Assembly: GCA_964501925.1 (NCBI GenBank)
Contig: CAZCTM010000007.1
Span: 6,297 to 70,296, forward strand
Origin: CAYLYU01 sp964501925
GTDB taxonomy: Bacteria > Pseudomonadota > Zetaproteobacteria > Mariprofundales > Mariprofundaceae
DNA: 64,000 nt
Reading direction: 5' to 3'
Program-made: the position numbers and the translations under genes
Notes under the pieces: model-generated
The model's input: only the letters and a program-made list of their open reading frames with translations
What the model was told of the DNA's origin: nothing
The model's database searches: none
Part shown: piece by piece, positions 51,842 to 60,219 of the stretch
Numbering within the stretch: position 1 is the first letter of the stretch
Layout: every line of letters begins with the position of its first letter

Positions 51842-52652
51842 CGGCAAACCCCTTGCGCGTTTTCTGAAACCAGAGCAGACCCAGCCAGGCCACGACCAGG
51901 CTGAAGACAGAAAAGATTCCAAGCCCCCACCAGTCCGGCACTTTTCCCCAGATCAGGACATACCGGGCCTGCTCAATAATGAAGGCCAGCGGATTGAGCA
52001 GCAAATAGGTGCGGTATGGCTCGGGAAGGGCGGAGAGGGGAAAGAAAATAGCGCTCAGAAAAAGCAGAGCGGAGGTAAAGATACCCACGGTCTGGCCGAT
52101 ATCTCGCAGAAAAACCCCAAGGGAGGCAAGAAACCAGGACAGGCCCATGGTGAGCAGGATAAAGGGCAGGATGATCAGCGGCAGGAAAACCACAGTCCAG
52201 TGGATGGAGTGATTGGCAATCAGATAGAACAGAAGCAGGACCGTCAGGTTGATCAGCGCATGGAATAGGGCCGAGCCCATACTCACCCAAGGCAGGATTT
52301 CCAGCGGAAAAACCACCTTCTTCACGAAATTGACGTTCCGCAGGATGAGAGCGGGGGCCTGGTTCACACACTCTGCAAAGAGCGAGTACAGGCTGATACC
52401 GGCAAACAGGAAGATAGCGAAATTGGTGGTGCTTCCTACCTCCACACCCCAGCGGGCCGGAAGAATAATGCCGAAAACCAAAGTATACACCGCCAGCATC
52501 AGCAGTGGATGAATAATCGACCATAAAAGCCCGAGCAGGGAGCCCCTGTACCGGCCGATGACCTCCCGCTTGCTCATCTGCCATATCAGGAGACGATGCT
52601 TCCACAGGCTCTGAAAGATGATGACCGGATTTGCTGAATAATTCTGATGCAT
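51831..52652 (-). CDS. wzm: polysaccharide ABC exporter, permease subunit (Wzm)
   Basis: 273 residues, six membrane helices of the ABC-2 type (RGSLLGLLWSIIHPLLMLAVYTLVFG; ...ILPFILLTMGLSWFLASLGVFLRDIG). Partner of Wzt; together they flip a lipid-linked polysaccharide to the periplasm. The ATG lies at the start of the transcript with about 190 bp of AT-rich sequence before the next gene. Confidence 0.93.
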   Translation of the reverse strand: MHQNYSANPVIIFQSLWKHRLLIWQMSKREVIGRYRGSLLGLLWSIIHPLLMLAVYTLVFGIILPARWGVEVGSTTNFAIFLFAGISLYSLFAECVNQAPALILRNVNFVKKVVFPLEILPWVSMGSALFHALINLTVLLLFYLIANHSIHWTVVFLPLIILPFILLTMGLSWFLASLGVFLRDIGQTVGIFTSALLFLSAIFFPLSALPEPYRTYLLLNPLAFIIEQARYVLIWGKVPDWWGLGIFSVFSLVVAWLGLLWFQKTRKGFADVL

Positions 52653-52750
52653 TGAGTTCTCAATCCTGCCACACAGGAGCCGGCAGCGACAAACATCTCC
52701 TTGCTGGTGACAAAACCGCTTGCATTGACAGCCTGAAAAAGCTTATTTCC

Positions 52751-52780
52751 TTGACAATCCGGGATACCATCAACTATACA
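52751..52780 (+). promoter_or_regulatory. sigma-70-like promoter for the small secreted protein
   Basis: Consensus -35 TTGACA (52751-52756), 18-bp spacer and -10 TATACA (52775-52780), in an AT-rich stretch 63 bp upstream of the ATG at 52843. It would drive the small exported protein rightwards, opposite to wzm. Confidence 0.6.
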
Positions 52781-52842
52781 AAATAAAGACTTGCACCCAT
52801 TCGGGCAGGCCACAAGTGTTCACGCAAAGGAGGGAATATCAG

Positions 52843-53208
52843 ATGAAACGCTTCATGTTTCTGTTCACGTTTATCGCCATAATCGGGCTTGCCTCGACCC
52901 CGGCGCGGGCGAATACATCCGTTCACTACCCGGACGCATCCGTGGCGTTTGCCCAGTTTGTGGCCTTCAACCAGCTGGCCTTCATTTTCTGGGACACGGC
53001 AACCACCGGTGATAATGATATCTTTACCGTCCACGTCGATAGCTTGGCAAACCCCATTGCCCTGACCCTGACGGGCGCTCCGGGGAATATCGGCGGCCTG
53101 GCCTACTGGCTGAATTTCCTTGGCTTCGATATTTTTGGCAACATGATCTTCGATGTCTCTGTCAACCAGGGATTCGGATGGTTCTTTATCGGCCAGTTCT
53201 TCCTGTAA
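52843..53208 (+). CDS. small secreted protein of unknown function
   Basis: 121 residues with a clear signal peptide (MKRFMFLFTFIAIIGLAS ending PARA), then a hydrophobic, Phe/Gly/Asn-rich mature part with repeated N-x-x-F patterns (FDIFGNMIFDV, GFGWFFIGQFFL). The Phe-terminal end suggests outer-membrane or aggregating protein character. AAAGGAGGG lies 9 bp upstream of the ATG at 52843; the frame from 52816 has no ribosome site. Own promoter at 52751-52780. I do not recognise a family. Confidence 0.72.
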   Translation: MKRFMFLFTFIAIIGLASTPARANTSVHYPDASVAFAQFVAFNQLAFIFWDTATTGDNDIFTVHVDSLANPIALTLTGAPGNIGGLAYWLNFLGFDIFGNMIFDVSVNQGFGWFFIGQFFL

Positions 53209-53243
53209 CGTTCTTGGTCCGTATTTCCGGTCATGCTCAGGCG

Positions 53244-53891
53244 GTGGATCGCTTTTTCCACCGCCTGGTTTTGTGTGCCTTCGGCTGCCTGGTGGCGACA
53301 GCGATGTCGACCCCCACGTTTGCGGCGGATGATCCGCCAGCCGCGGAGAATCCTCCGCCTTTCACCGTGGCGGGAACCGCCATTACATCCAGACAGAAGA
53401 GCGTGCTTATCGTTACTGTCGGTAAGGACAAAAAGGAGAACCACGGCAAGGAAACCTGGGTCCATGAGGGTGAGTCTTTCGGGGACTACAAGGTGATTAA
53501 AGTCAACAAGGACAAGGTCCTCTTCGAACACAAGGGGAAGCAGTTCCTCATGGCTGTGGGCTACGGCCGCTATTCCCCGCGTGCCGCCTCCAGCGTCTCT
53601 CCGGCAGAAGGAAAGGATCTGCGAGGGAAACTGGTGCCACCTTCAAGGGCGGTCTCCCCGGCCCTGCCCGCCGAGAAGGACAAGCAGACCGAGGCCAAAT
53701 TCGTTCCTCCCCCCGAAAACGTGGACGAGGTACGGGCGAATGCCCAGTCATTTCTAAGCCAGCTCAGAAAGAATCCCGAATTTATGAAACAGGTCGAGGA
53801 GCTTCGGCAGCGTATGCTGAAGCAGCAGACGAAAAATGGGACAGCCCCGGCGGAATCCGGGGGGGATGAGAAGAAAGACCCGGACAACTAA
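53244..53891 (+). CDS. periplasmic protein, GspC/PilP-like domain (tentative)
   Basis: About 215 residues: a signal peptide (VDRFFHRLVLCAFGCLVATAM ending TFA), a short Pro-rich segment, a beta-rich region that resembles GspC/PilP periplasmic domains by pattern (FTVAGTAITSRQKSVLIVTV; ESFGDYKVIKVNKDKVLFEHKG), then an Ala/Pro/Lys-rich tail. The GTG at 53244 places the signal peptide at the N-terminus; the longer frame from 53178 overlaps the previous gene by 31 bp. Role unknown; it might link this export locus to a secretion complex. The family call is inference. Confidence 0.6.
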   Translation: MDRFFHRLVLCAFGCLVATAMSTPTFAADDPPAAENPPPFTVAGTAITSRQKSVLIVTVGKDKKENHGKETWVHEGESFGDYKVIKVNKDKVLFEHKGKQFLMAVGYGRYSPRAASSVSPAEGKDLRGKLVPPSRAVSPALPAEKDKQTEAKFVPPPENVDEVRANAQSFLSQLRKNPEFMKQVEELRQRMLKQQTKNGTAPAESGGDEKKDPDN

Positions 53892-53900
53892 TCCTCCGGT

Positions 53901-54920
53901 TCATGCGTCCTGCTTCAGATACCACTCAACTGTCTTTCGAATGCCGGTTTCAAAGGTTTCTTCCGGTTCCCACCTCAGCTCATCACGGATCTTTGTGCAA
54001 TCGATGGCGTAGCGCCAGTCATGCCCGGGGCGGTCGGCGACAAAGCTGATCAGTGATTGGTAACTGCCCTCGTCCGCAGGATGGATTTTGTCCATCAATC
54101 CGCAGATAAGCCTGGCGATCTCAATGTTCGACCATTCGTTGCAACCGCCGATATTGTACACCTCCCCCACCCGTCCGCGACGGATGATCCTGTCGATGCC
54201 GCGGCAGTGATCCTCCACGTAGAGCCAGTCCCGGATATTGCTCCCGTCTCCATATATAGGGATGGGTCGCCCCTCAAGGCATGAGCGGATCACTGTGGGA
54301 ATGAACTTTTCCCGATGCTGATAAGGTCCGTAATTGTTTGAACAGTTGGTGGTGGTCACCGGCAGCCCGTAGGTATGGAAGTAGGCGCGCACCAGATGAT
54401 CCGAGGCCGCCTTGCTGGCCGAATAGGGGGAATTGGGCGCGTATGGAGTGAACTCGGTGAAAGGGGGATCATCCGGTCCAAGGGAGCCATACACCTCATC
54501 GGTGGAGATATGGTGAAAACGGCATGATCCGGCGTCCAGCCCTTTTTCCTCCAGCCAGTACGAGCGCGACGCGTCCAGCAGGGTGAATGTCCCCAGCACA
54601 TTGGTCTTCACGAAGATCTCCGGTCCCTCGATGGAGCGGTCAACATGGCTTTCAGCGGCAAAATGGATCACCGTGTCAATCCGGTATTCTCTCAGTAACT
54701 GCTCGATCAGGGCACGGTCACAGATGTCACCCCGGATAAAACGGTAACGTTCATACCCTGAAACATCCGTCAGATTATCCAGGCTTCCCGCATAGCTTAG
54801 TTTGTCCACATTGATGACGCGAACCCCCGGATCACTGTGCAGGAGATAACGCACGAAATTGCAACCGATGAAACCGGCCCCGCCGGTGATGAGCACATGT
54901 CCGGGCTTGTATGGATTCAT
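53901..54920 (-). CDS. rfbB: dTDP-glucose 4,6-dehydratase
   Basis: Second step of dTDP-rhamnose synthesis, making the 4-keto-6-deoxy sugar. 339 residues: GGAGFIGCNFVRYLL, HFAAESHVDRSI, STDEVYGSL, and the Tyr-x3-Lys YSASKAASDH. The ATG at 54920 overlaps the rfbD stop (ATGA) and has AAGGAG upstream; the longer frame to 54962 is inside rfbD. Last gene of the minus-strand run, converging with the GspC-like gene 9 bp away. Confidence 0.97.
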   Translation of the reverse strand: MNPYKPGHVLITGGAGFIGCNFVRYLLHSDPGVRVINVDKLSYAGSLDNLTDVSGYERYRFIRGDICDRALIEQLLREYRIDTVIHFAAESHVDRSIEGPEIFVKTNVLGTFTLLDASRSYWLEEKGLDAGSCRFHHISTDEVYGSLGPDDPPFTEFTPYAPNSPYSASKAASDHLVRAYFHTYGLPVTTTNCSNNYGPYQHREKFIPTVIRSCLEGRPIPIYGDGSNIRDWLYVEDHCRGIDRIIRRGRVGEVYNIGGCNEWSNIEIARLICGLMDKIHPADEGSYQSLISFVADRPGHDWRYAIDCTKIRDELRWEPEETFETGIRKTVEWYLKQDA

Positions 54921-55786
54921 GTATATAACTCCTTGATCACCCTGTGAAGACCCTGCCTCCACGGGTGGCGGGCCACGTGGAATGTCTCTTCGACCTTGTG
55001 ACAGTCAAGCACCGAGTTTGCCGGTCTTCTGGCCGGAGTCGGATAATCGGACGTGGCGATGGGAAGCACACGGCACACCCGCAAGGTGTCATAACGCCTC
55101 GCCTCCTCAAAGATTGCCAGGGCAAACTCATACCAGCTTGCCGCACCCCTTGCGCAGTAATGGTAGAGCCCCCGGTTTCCGGAAGAAATCTTCCCGGCCA
55201 TATCAAGAATGGCTGCGGCTAAATCCGTGGCGGATGTCGGGCAACCGTACTGGTCCGCGACCACCCGCACCTCTTCCCGTTCCCTGCCAAGCCTGAGCAT
55301 GGTCTTGACAAAGTTGTGACCATGCACCCCATACACCCAAGATGTGCGGATGATCAGATGTTGGTCGTACTCCCGCTCAAGGGCCTTTTCACCTGCCAGC
55401 TTGCTTGCCCCGTAAACACCCGTCGGATGGACCGGATCGCTCTCGGCATAGGGTCCTGATTGGCGACCGTCAAACACGTAGTCCGTTGATATGTGAATCA
55501 GCGGCACCCCCGCTTCACGGCAGGCCACAGCCAGGTTGACCACGCCGTCACGGTTCACGGCGTAGGCCTTCGCCGGTTCGGATTCAGCCCGGTCCACGGC
55601 CGTGAAGGCGGCCGCGTTGATCAGAAGATCCGGCCCGACCTTCTTCATCAGGGCCATAACCGCATCCCGGTCGGTGATATCAAGATCACTCCTGGACCAC
55701 CCGACCATATCAATCCGCCTCTGAATACCCTGACGCAGCAATTCATAGCCAACCTGGCCATGGCTGCCTGTGACAGCAATCTTCAC
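54917..55786 (-). CDS. rfbD: dTDP-4-dehydrorhamnose reductase
   Basis: Final reduction to dTDP-L-rhamnose. 289 residues: TGSHGQVGYELLRQG NADPH loop, AAFTAVDRAESEP, ISTDYVFDG, and GVYGASKLAGE with the Tyr-x3-Lys pair. Overlaps its neighbours at both ends by 4 bp (rfbC before, rfbB after). Confidence 0.97.
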   Translation of the reverse strand: MKIAVTGSHGQVGYELLRQGIQRRIDMVGWSRSDLDITDRDAVMALMKKVGPDLLINAAAFTAVDRAESEPAKAYAVNRDGVVNLAVACREAGVPLIHISTDYVFDGRQSGPYAESDPVHPTGVYGASKLAGEKALEREYDQHLIIRTSWVYGVHGHNFVKTMLRLGREREEVRVVADQYGCPTSATDLAAAILDMAGKISSGNRGLYHYCARGAASWYEFALAIFEEARRYDTLRVCRVLPIATSDYPTPARRPANSVLDCHKVEETFHVARHPWRQGLHRVIKELYT

Positions 55787-56337
55787 CTGTACGTCGGCAA
55801 CCGCTTTGCGGGAAGGTCTTTCAGCATGGGATAGGCCGCATCCTTTTCCGAAAGAACGGGGTTCTCCACCGGCCAGTCAATACCGATATCCGGATCATTC
55901 CAGAAGAGGCCGCCTTCATCCTCGGGGGCGTAATAATCCGTGCACTTGTACAGAAAATCCGCCTCTTCCGAGAGGACACAGAAGCCATGGGCAAACCCGG
56001 GAGGAATGTAGAACTGGGTATGGTTCTCCTCGCTCAGCTCAAGGCCCACCCACTTGCCAAAACTGGGTGAGCCCTGGCGTATATCCACGGCCACATCATA
56101 GACACATCCCCTTGTTACCTGAACCAGCTTTCCCTGCGGATGCTGGATCTGATAGTGGAGCCCGCGGAGCACATGTCTTCCGGAGTGCGAAAAATTATCC
56201 TGAACGAACGGACCGGGTATCCCCGCATGCCTGTAGCGGCTGGCGTGGAAGGTCTCCATGAAGAACCCGCGCCGGTCGCGGAAGACCCGTGGCTTGATGA
56301 TCAATACGCCAGGAATGGATGTCTCGACGACCTCCAT
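55783..56337 (-). CDS. rfbC: dTDP-4-dehydrorhamnose 3,5-epimerase
   Basis: 184-residue cupin epimerase: PRVFRDRRGFFMETF, QDNFSHSGRHVLRGLHYQ, IPPGFAHGFCVLSEEADFLYKCTDYY. Third step of dTDP-rhamnose synthesis. Shares one base with the rfbA stop and overlaps rfbD by 4 bp. Confidence 0.97.
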   Translation of the reverse strand: MEVVETSIPGVLIIKPRVFRDRRGFFMETFHASRYRHAGIPGPFVQDNFSHSGRHVLRGLHYQIQHPQGKLVQVTRGCVYDVAVDIRQGSPSFGKWVGLELSEENHTQFYIPPGFAHGFCVLSEEADFLYKCTDYYAPEDEGGLFWNDPDIGIDWPVENPVLSEKDAAYPMLKDLPAKRLPTYR

Positions 56338-57212
56338 CAGTCGTGATCCCCGTCAAGCAGACCCATGATGTAGCGGCCATAACCGCTTTTCAGCAACGGC
56401 TCAGCAAGACGCCTCAGCTGGTCTTCATCGATATAGCCCATGCGCCAGGCCACCTCCTCGGGACAGGCAATCTTCAGCCCCTGTCTGGTCTCCACAACCT
56501 CGATAAAGTGCGCTGCCTCAAGCAGGGATGTGTGCGTACCGGTATCCAGCCAGGCTGTCCCCCGGCCCAGCCGCTCAACCTTCAGCTCACCCATGGCGAG
56601 GTAGGCGTTGTTGATATCCGTAATTTCAAGCTCACCGCGGGCGGAAGGCTGGAGTCCGGCGGCAATGTCCAGAACCCTGTTATCGTAAAAATACAACCCT
56701 GTGACCGCATAGTTGGATCCGGGGTCCGCCGGCTTCTCAACGATTGACAGCACCTTTCCATGCCGGTCGAAATCGACCACGCCATAATGCTCGGGATCGC
56801 TGACCCAGTAGGCGAAAATGGTGGCTCCCCGGCCACGCTTCACCGCCTTCTGCATCTGACCGGCCATACCGTGACCGAAAAAGATGTTGTCCCCCAGAAT
56901 CAGCGACACACTGTCTGAACCCACAAAGTCCCGGCCAATAATAAAGGCATCGGCCAGACCCCTCGGCCTGGCCTGTTCCGCGTAGGAAATCGAGATGCCA
57001 AACTGGGAACCATCTCCAAGAAGGTGGCGAAACTGACCGTTATCCCGGGGGGTCGTGATCACGAGGATCTCACGAATCCCCGCAAGCATCAGCGTGGTCA
57101 GCGGATAGTATATCATGGGCTTGTCGTAAACAGGCATCAGCTGCTTGCTGACCGCCAGCGTCAGGGGATAGAGACGCGTTCCGCTGCCACCTGCCAGAAT
57201 GATTCCTTTCAT
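56337..57212 (-). CDS. rfbA: glucose-1-phosphate thymidylyltransferase
   Basis: First step of dTDP-rhamnose synthesis from glucose-1-phosphate and dTTP. 291 residues: MKGIILAGGSGTRLYPLT, SVSLILGDNIFFGHG, and the C-terminal helical part. Overlaps the manC stop by 4 bp at its start. Confidence 0.97.
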   Translation of the reverse strand: MKGIILAGGSGTRLYPLTLAVSKQLMPVYDKPMIYYPLTTLMLAGIREILVITTPRDNGQFRHLLGDGSQFGISISYAEQARPRGLADAFIIGRDFVGSDSVSLILGDNIFFGHGMAGQMQKAVKRGRGATIFAYWVSDPEHYGVVDFDRHGKVLSIVEKPADPGSNYAVTGLYFYDNRVLDIAAGLQPSARGELEITDINNAYLAMGELKVERLGRGTAWLDTGTHTSLLEAAHFIEVVETRQGLKIACPEEVAWRMGYIDEDQLRRLAEPLLKSGYGRYIMGLLDGDHD

Positions 57213-58630
57213 GGGTTGTCCTTTCGACCGTAACAGTCGTCAAACCTGACGATGTCGTCTTCTCCTACATATTCACCGCTTTGCACCTCAATGATCTTCA
57301 GGGGAACCTTCCCCGGATTTCGAATCCGATGCTTCATCCCCTTGGGGATATATGTGCTCTCATTGACATGAACGGTCTGCCACTCCTCTCCTCGCTGAAC
57401 CTCAGCAACACCTGAAACCACCACCCAGTGTTCACTGCGATGATGATGCATCTGCAGGCTAAGCTGCTCCCCGGGAGCCACCTCAACCTGCTTGATCTTG
57501 TACGACGCGTCTTCCATCAGGACCGTATAGCTTCCCCAGGGACGCTGAACGGTCGGGTGAAGCACATGTTCGGATGCCTGACGGGCCTGGAGCGTATCAA
57601 CAATCTCCCGAACACGCTGGCTCTGACCCCGTGGCACGATCAGAATCGCATCAGCCGTTTCCACCACGCACATGTCACGCACGCCGGCAGCCGCCAGAAG
57701 CCGCTTCTCGCTCCTGAGCAGCGAACCCTCGCAGTCCAGGGCGATGACATTGCCCTCTAGGGCATTGTCATGATCATCCTTGTCGGCGATTTCAAAGACC
57801 GCGTCCCAGCTGCCGACGTCCGACCAGCCGATGTCGCAGGGGATCAGGCAGACACGATCGGAGTGTTCCAGAACCCCGTAGTCAATGGAAATGGAAGGCA
57901 TACGGCAGAATTCGCGCCTTATCACCTCCTGCCATGCCACACCCCGACGCCAGTGCCGGCGCATGTCCTCAAGCACCTCGTAAAGGCCGGGAAGATAGCG
58001 CTTCACCTCCTCAAGGATGGCCGAGGCCCGCCAGACAAACATGCCCGAGTTCCAGAAATAGTTTCCCTGCCGGAGGAACGAAGCCGCAGTCTCGGAATCC
58101 GGTTTTTCCGTAAACCGGACAACGTTGTGAACCCGATCCTCTCCCTCACCGGTTCCCGAGACCTGAATATAGCCAAATCCCGTGTCCGCCCTTGTGGGCT
58201 GAATGCCAAACGTCACCAGCCTTCCTCTCTCCGCCTCGGAAATGGCCCGCCTCAGACAGGCACGAAACGTCCGGCAATCCCTGATGACATGATCGGCGGG
58301 CAGAACCACGAGGACGGGATCATTCCCCTCCTCCATGAGCAGGCTTGCCGCCAGGGCAATGGCCGGCGCGGTGTTTCGCCCTTCCGGCTCAAGAATCACC
58401 TGATAGGGTTTCAACGCCGCATAGGCCTCACCCTTGGCATGCTCCTCGCCCGTGACAATCCAGACATCATCCCCGCCGATGAGAGGATGGAGACGCTCGA
58501 TGGTCTCCTGCAGCAGTGTTTTGTTGCTGCTCAAATGCAGAAACTGTTTAGGCAGTTGCTGCCTGGAAAGCGGCCACAGACGGCTGCCGCTTCCGCCAGC
58601 AAGAATCACCGCTTTCACCGGGGATGTCAT
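57209..58630 (-). CDS. manC: mannose-1-phosphate guanylyltransferase / mannose-6-phosphate isomerase
   Basis: 473 residues, bifunctional type II: N-terminal nucleotidyltransferase (VILAGGSGSRLWPLSRQQ; VLPADHVI) and C-terminal cupin isomerase (RPWGSYTVL; HHHRSEHWVVVSGVAEV; NESTYIPKGMKHR). Makes GDP-mannose, the precursor for gmd/fcl. A 27-bp gap precedes it after cysC. Confidence 0.96.
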   Translation of the reverse strand: MTSPVKAVILAGGSGSRLWPLSRQQLPKQFLHLSSNKTLLQETIERLHPLIGGDDVWIVTGEEHAKGEAYAALKPYQVILEPEGRNTAPAIALAASLLMEEGNDPVLVVLPADHVIRDCRTFRACLRRAISEAERGRLVTFGIQPTRADTGFGYIQVSGTGEGEDRVHNVVRFTEKPDSETAASFLRQGNYFWNSGMFVWRASAILEEVKRYLPGLYEVLEDMRRHWRRGVAWQEVIRREFCRMPSISIDYGVLEHSDRVCLIPCDIGWSDVGSWDAVFEIADKDDHDNALEGNVIALDCEGSLLRSEKRLLAAAGVRDMCVVETADAILIVPRGQSQRVREIVDTLQARQASEHVLHPTVQRPWGSYTVLMEDASYKIKQVEVAPGEQLSLQMHHHRSEHWVVVSGVAEVQRGEEWQTVHVNESTYIPKGMKHRIRNPGKVPLKIIEVQSGEYVGEDDIVRFDDCYGRKDNP

Positions 58631-58657
58631 GAAGAACTCCCAGGATTCAAGCCGAAA

Positions 58658-59209
58658 TCAGATAAAGTCATGGGCTTCAAGATAGGAAAGAATCCTGGCG
58701 GCGCTTTCTTCCACGGTTTGATGTTCGGTCTCCACCACGATCTCCGGGTGCAGGGGAGGCTCGTAGGGATCGGAGACCCCCGTAAACTCCCTGATCTCCC
58801 CCTTGAGGGCCTTCGCATACAGGCCCTTCACATCACGACGGGCACATTCCTCCAGGCTCGCATTCACATAAACTTCGATAAAAGAGCCCTTGCCACCCAC
58901 CTCTTCCACCATGGCCCGGACCTTGTCCCTGGTTTCCCGGTAGGGCGATATGGCCGCGGTCATCACGGGCACGCCATTTTTGACCAGCAACTGGCAAACC
59001 CAGCCGATGCGCAGGATATTGGTGTCACGATCCTCCCTGGAGAAACCCAGCCCCCTGGACAGATGGGTCCGGACAACATCTCCATCGAGAATTTCAACAT
59101 TGGAAACACCCCGTTTTCTCAGCTCCGCATGCAGGTAATCCGCAATGGTGCTCTTGCCCGCGCCGGACATGCCGGTCAGCCAGAGGGCAAACCCTCTTTT
59201 AGCGCTCAA
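58658..59209 (-). CDS. cysC: adenylylsulfate kinase (APS kinase)
   Basis: 183 residues that phosphorylate APS to PAPS. P-loop GMSGAGKSTIADYL at 13-26, DGDVVRTHLSRGLGFSREDRDTNI (phospho-acceptor region), ISPYRETRDKVRAM, and LYAKALKGEIREFTGVSDPYEPP. It is not with cysDN or cysH; instead it sits in the nucleotide-sugar run between the epimerase (4-bp overlap) and manC. The placement suggests PAPS supply for the sulfotransferases at 46.9-50.6 kb. Confidence 0.94.
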   Translation of the reverse strand: MSAKRGFALWLTGMSGAGKSTIADYLHAELRKRGVSNVEILDGDVVRTHLSRGLGFSREDRDTNILRIGWVCQLLVKNGVPVMTAAISPYRETRDKVRAMVEEVGGKGSFIEVYVNASLEECARRDVKGLYAKALKGEIREFTGVSDPYEPPLHPEIVVETEHQTVEESAARILSYLEAHDFI

Positions 59210-60201
59210 TGGTGATCCTCCTTATAATACTCCCTGTACCAGGATACAAAGGTGGCCAATCCTTCCTCAATACCGGTTGCCGGGTCAAAACCAAATTCCC
59301 TGCGCAAAGCCGAGATATCCGCATGCGTGGATAAAACATCGCCGGCCTGCATCGGGCACATTTCCTTGATCGCCCTGACACCCAGGATCTTTTCCAGAAC
59401 CTCGACAAAATAACCCAGGGAAACGGGTTGATCATTGCCAATATTATAAATGCGAAACGGAACACCATCCGGATCCCTGGCGGCCGGCCTACCCAGGACC
59501 GCAAGCACGCCCTCCACGATGTCGGAGATGAAGGTGAAGTCGCGTTTCATGTCACCAAAGTTGAAAAGCCGGATGGTTCTGCCCGCCAGGATATCGCGGG
59601 TAAAGGAAAAATAGGCCATATCCGGCCTTCCCCAGGGGCCATAGACGGTAAAAAAGCGCAGTCCCGTGGCTGCAATGCCGTACAGGCGTGCGTAGCTGTA
59701 GGCCATGAGTTCCGCCGCACGCTTGGTTGCCGCGTACAGCGAGACGGGGTGATCGACCCGGTCGGATTCACTGAAAGGCAGTTTTCTGTTTGCGCCATAA
59801 ACCGAGCTGGAGGAGGCAAAAACAAGGTGGCTGACCGGAAAACGCCGGCATGCCTCGAGAATGGATAGCTGACCGGTCACGTTGCTGTCCACATAGGTGA
59901 AAGGATGTTCAAGGGAGTAACGAACCCCTGCCTGGGCGGCAAGATGAATGACCGCATCCGGCCGGTATTCGGCAAACGCCTCCGCGACACCCTGACGGCA
60001 TTCAAGGTCGAGCCTTGAAAAGAAGAACCTGTCATGCACCTCTAACTGCGCCAGTCGATCCTTTTTCAGGTTGACGTCGTAGTAATCGTTCAGATTGTCC
60101 AGGCCCACAACCGTGTGGCCACGGTCCAGAAGCACTCTGGCCACATGCATGCCGATAAAACCGGCTGCCCCGGTGACCAGGATGGTTTGATGTTCCGGCA
60201 T
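59206..60201 (-). CDS. NAD-dependent sugar epimerase (UDP-glucuronate 4-epimerase-like)
   Basis: 331 residues: TGAAGFIGMHVARVLL, DNLNDYYDVNLKKDRL, SSSVYGANRKLPF, Tyr-x3-Lys as YAATKRAAELMAYSYA, and GLRFFTVYGPWGRPDMA. This matches UDP-glucuronate 4-epimerases of capsule and LPS clusters, making UDP-galacturonate. Overlaps cysC by 4 bp, and begins 18 bp after cysS. Confidence 0.9.
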   Translation of the reverse strand: MPEHQTILVTGAAGFIGMHVARVLLDRGHTVVGLDNLNDYYDVNLKKDRLAQLEVHDRFFFSRLDLECRQGVAEAFAEYRPDAVIHLAAQAGVRYSLEHPFTYVDSNVTGQLSILEACRRFPVSHLVFASSSSVYGANRKLPFSESDRVDHPVSLYAATKRAAELMAYSYARLYGIAATGLRFFTVYGPWGRPDMAYFSFTRDILAGRTIRLFNFGDMKRDFTFISDIVEGVLAVLGRPAARDPDGVPFRIYNIGNDQPVSLGYFVEVLEKILGVRAIKEMCPMQAGDVLSTHADISALRREFGFDPATGIEEGLATFVSWYREYYKEDHH

Positions 60202-60219
60202 CAGATAACAGGAAACATA

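Noticed and set aside
57770..59215. 481-residue frame antisense to manC and cysC
   Set aside because: Fully covered by two well-supported genes; no domain or ribosome site seen.
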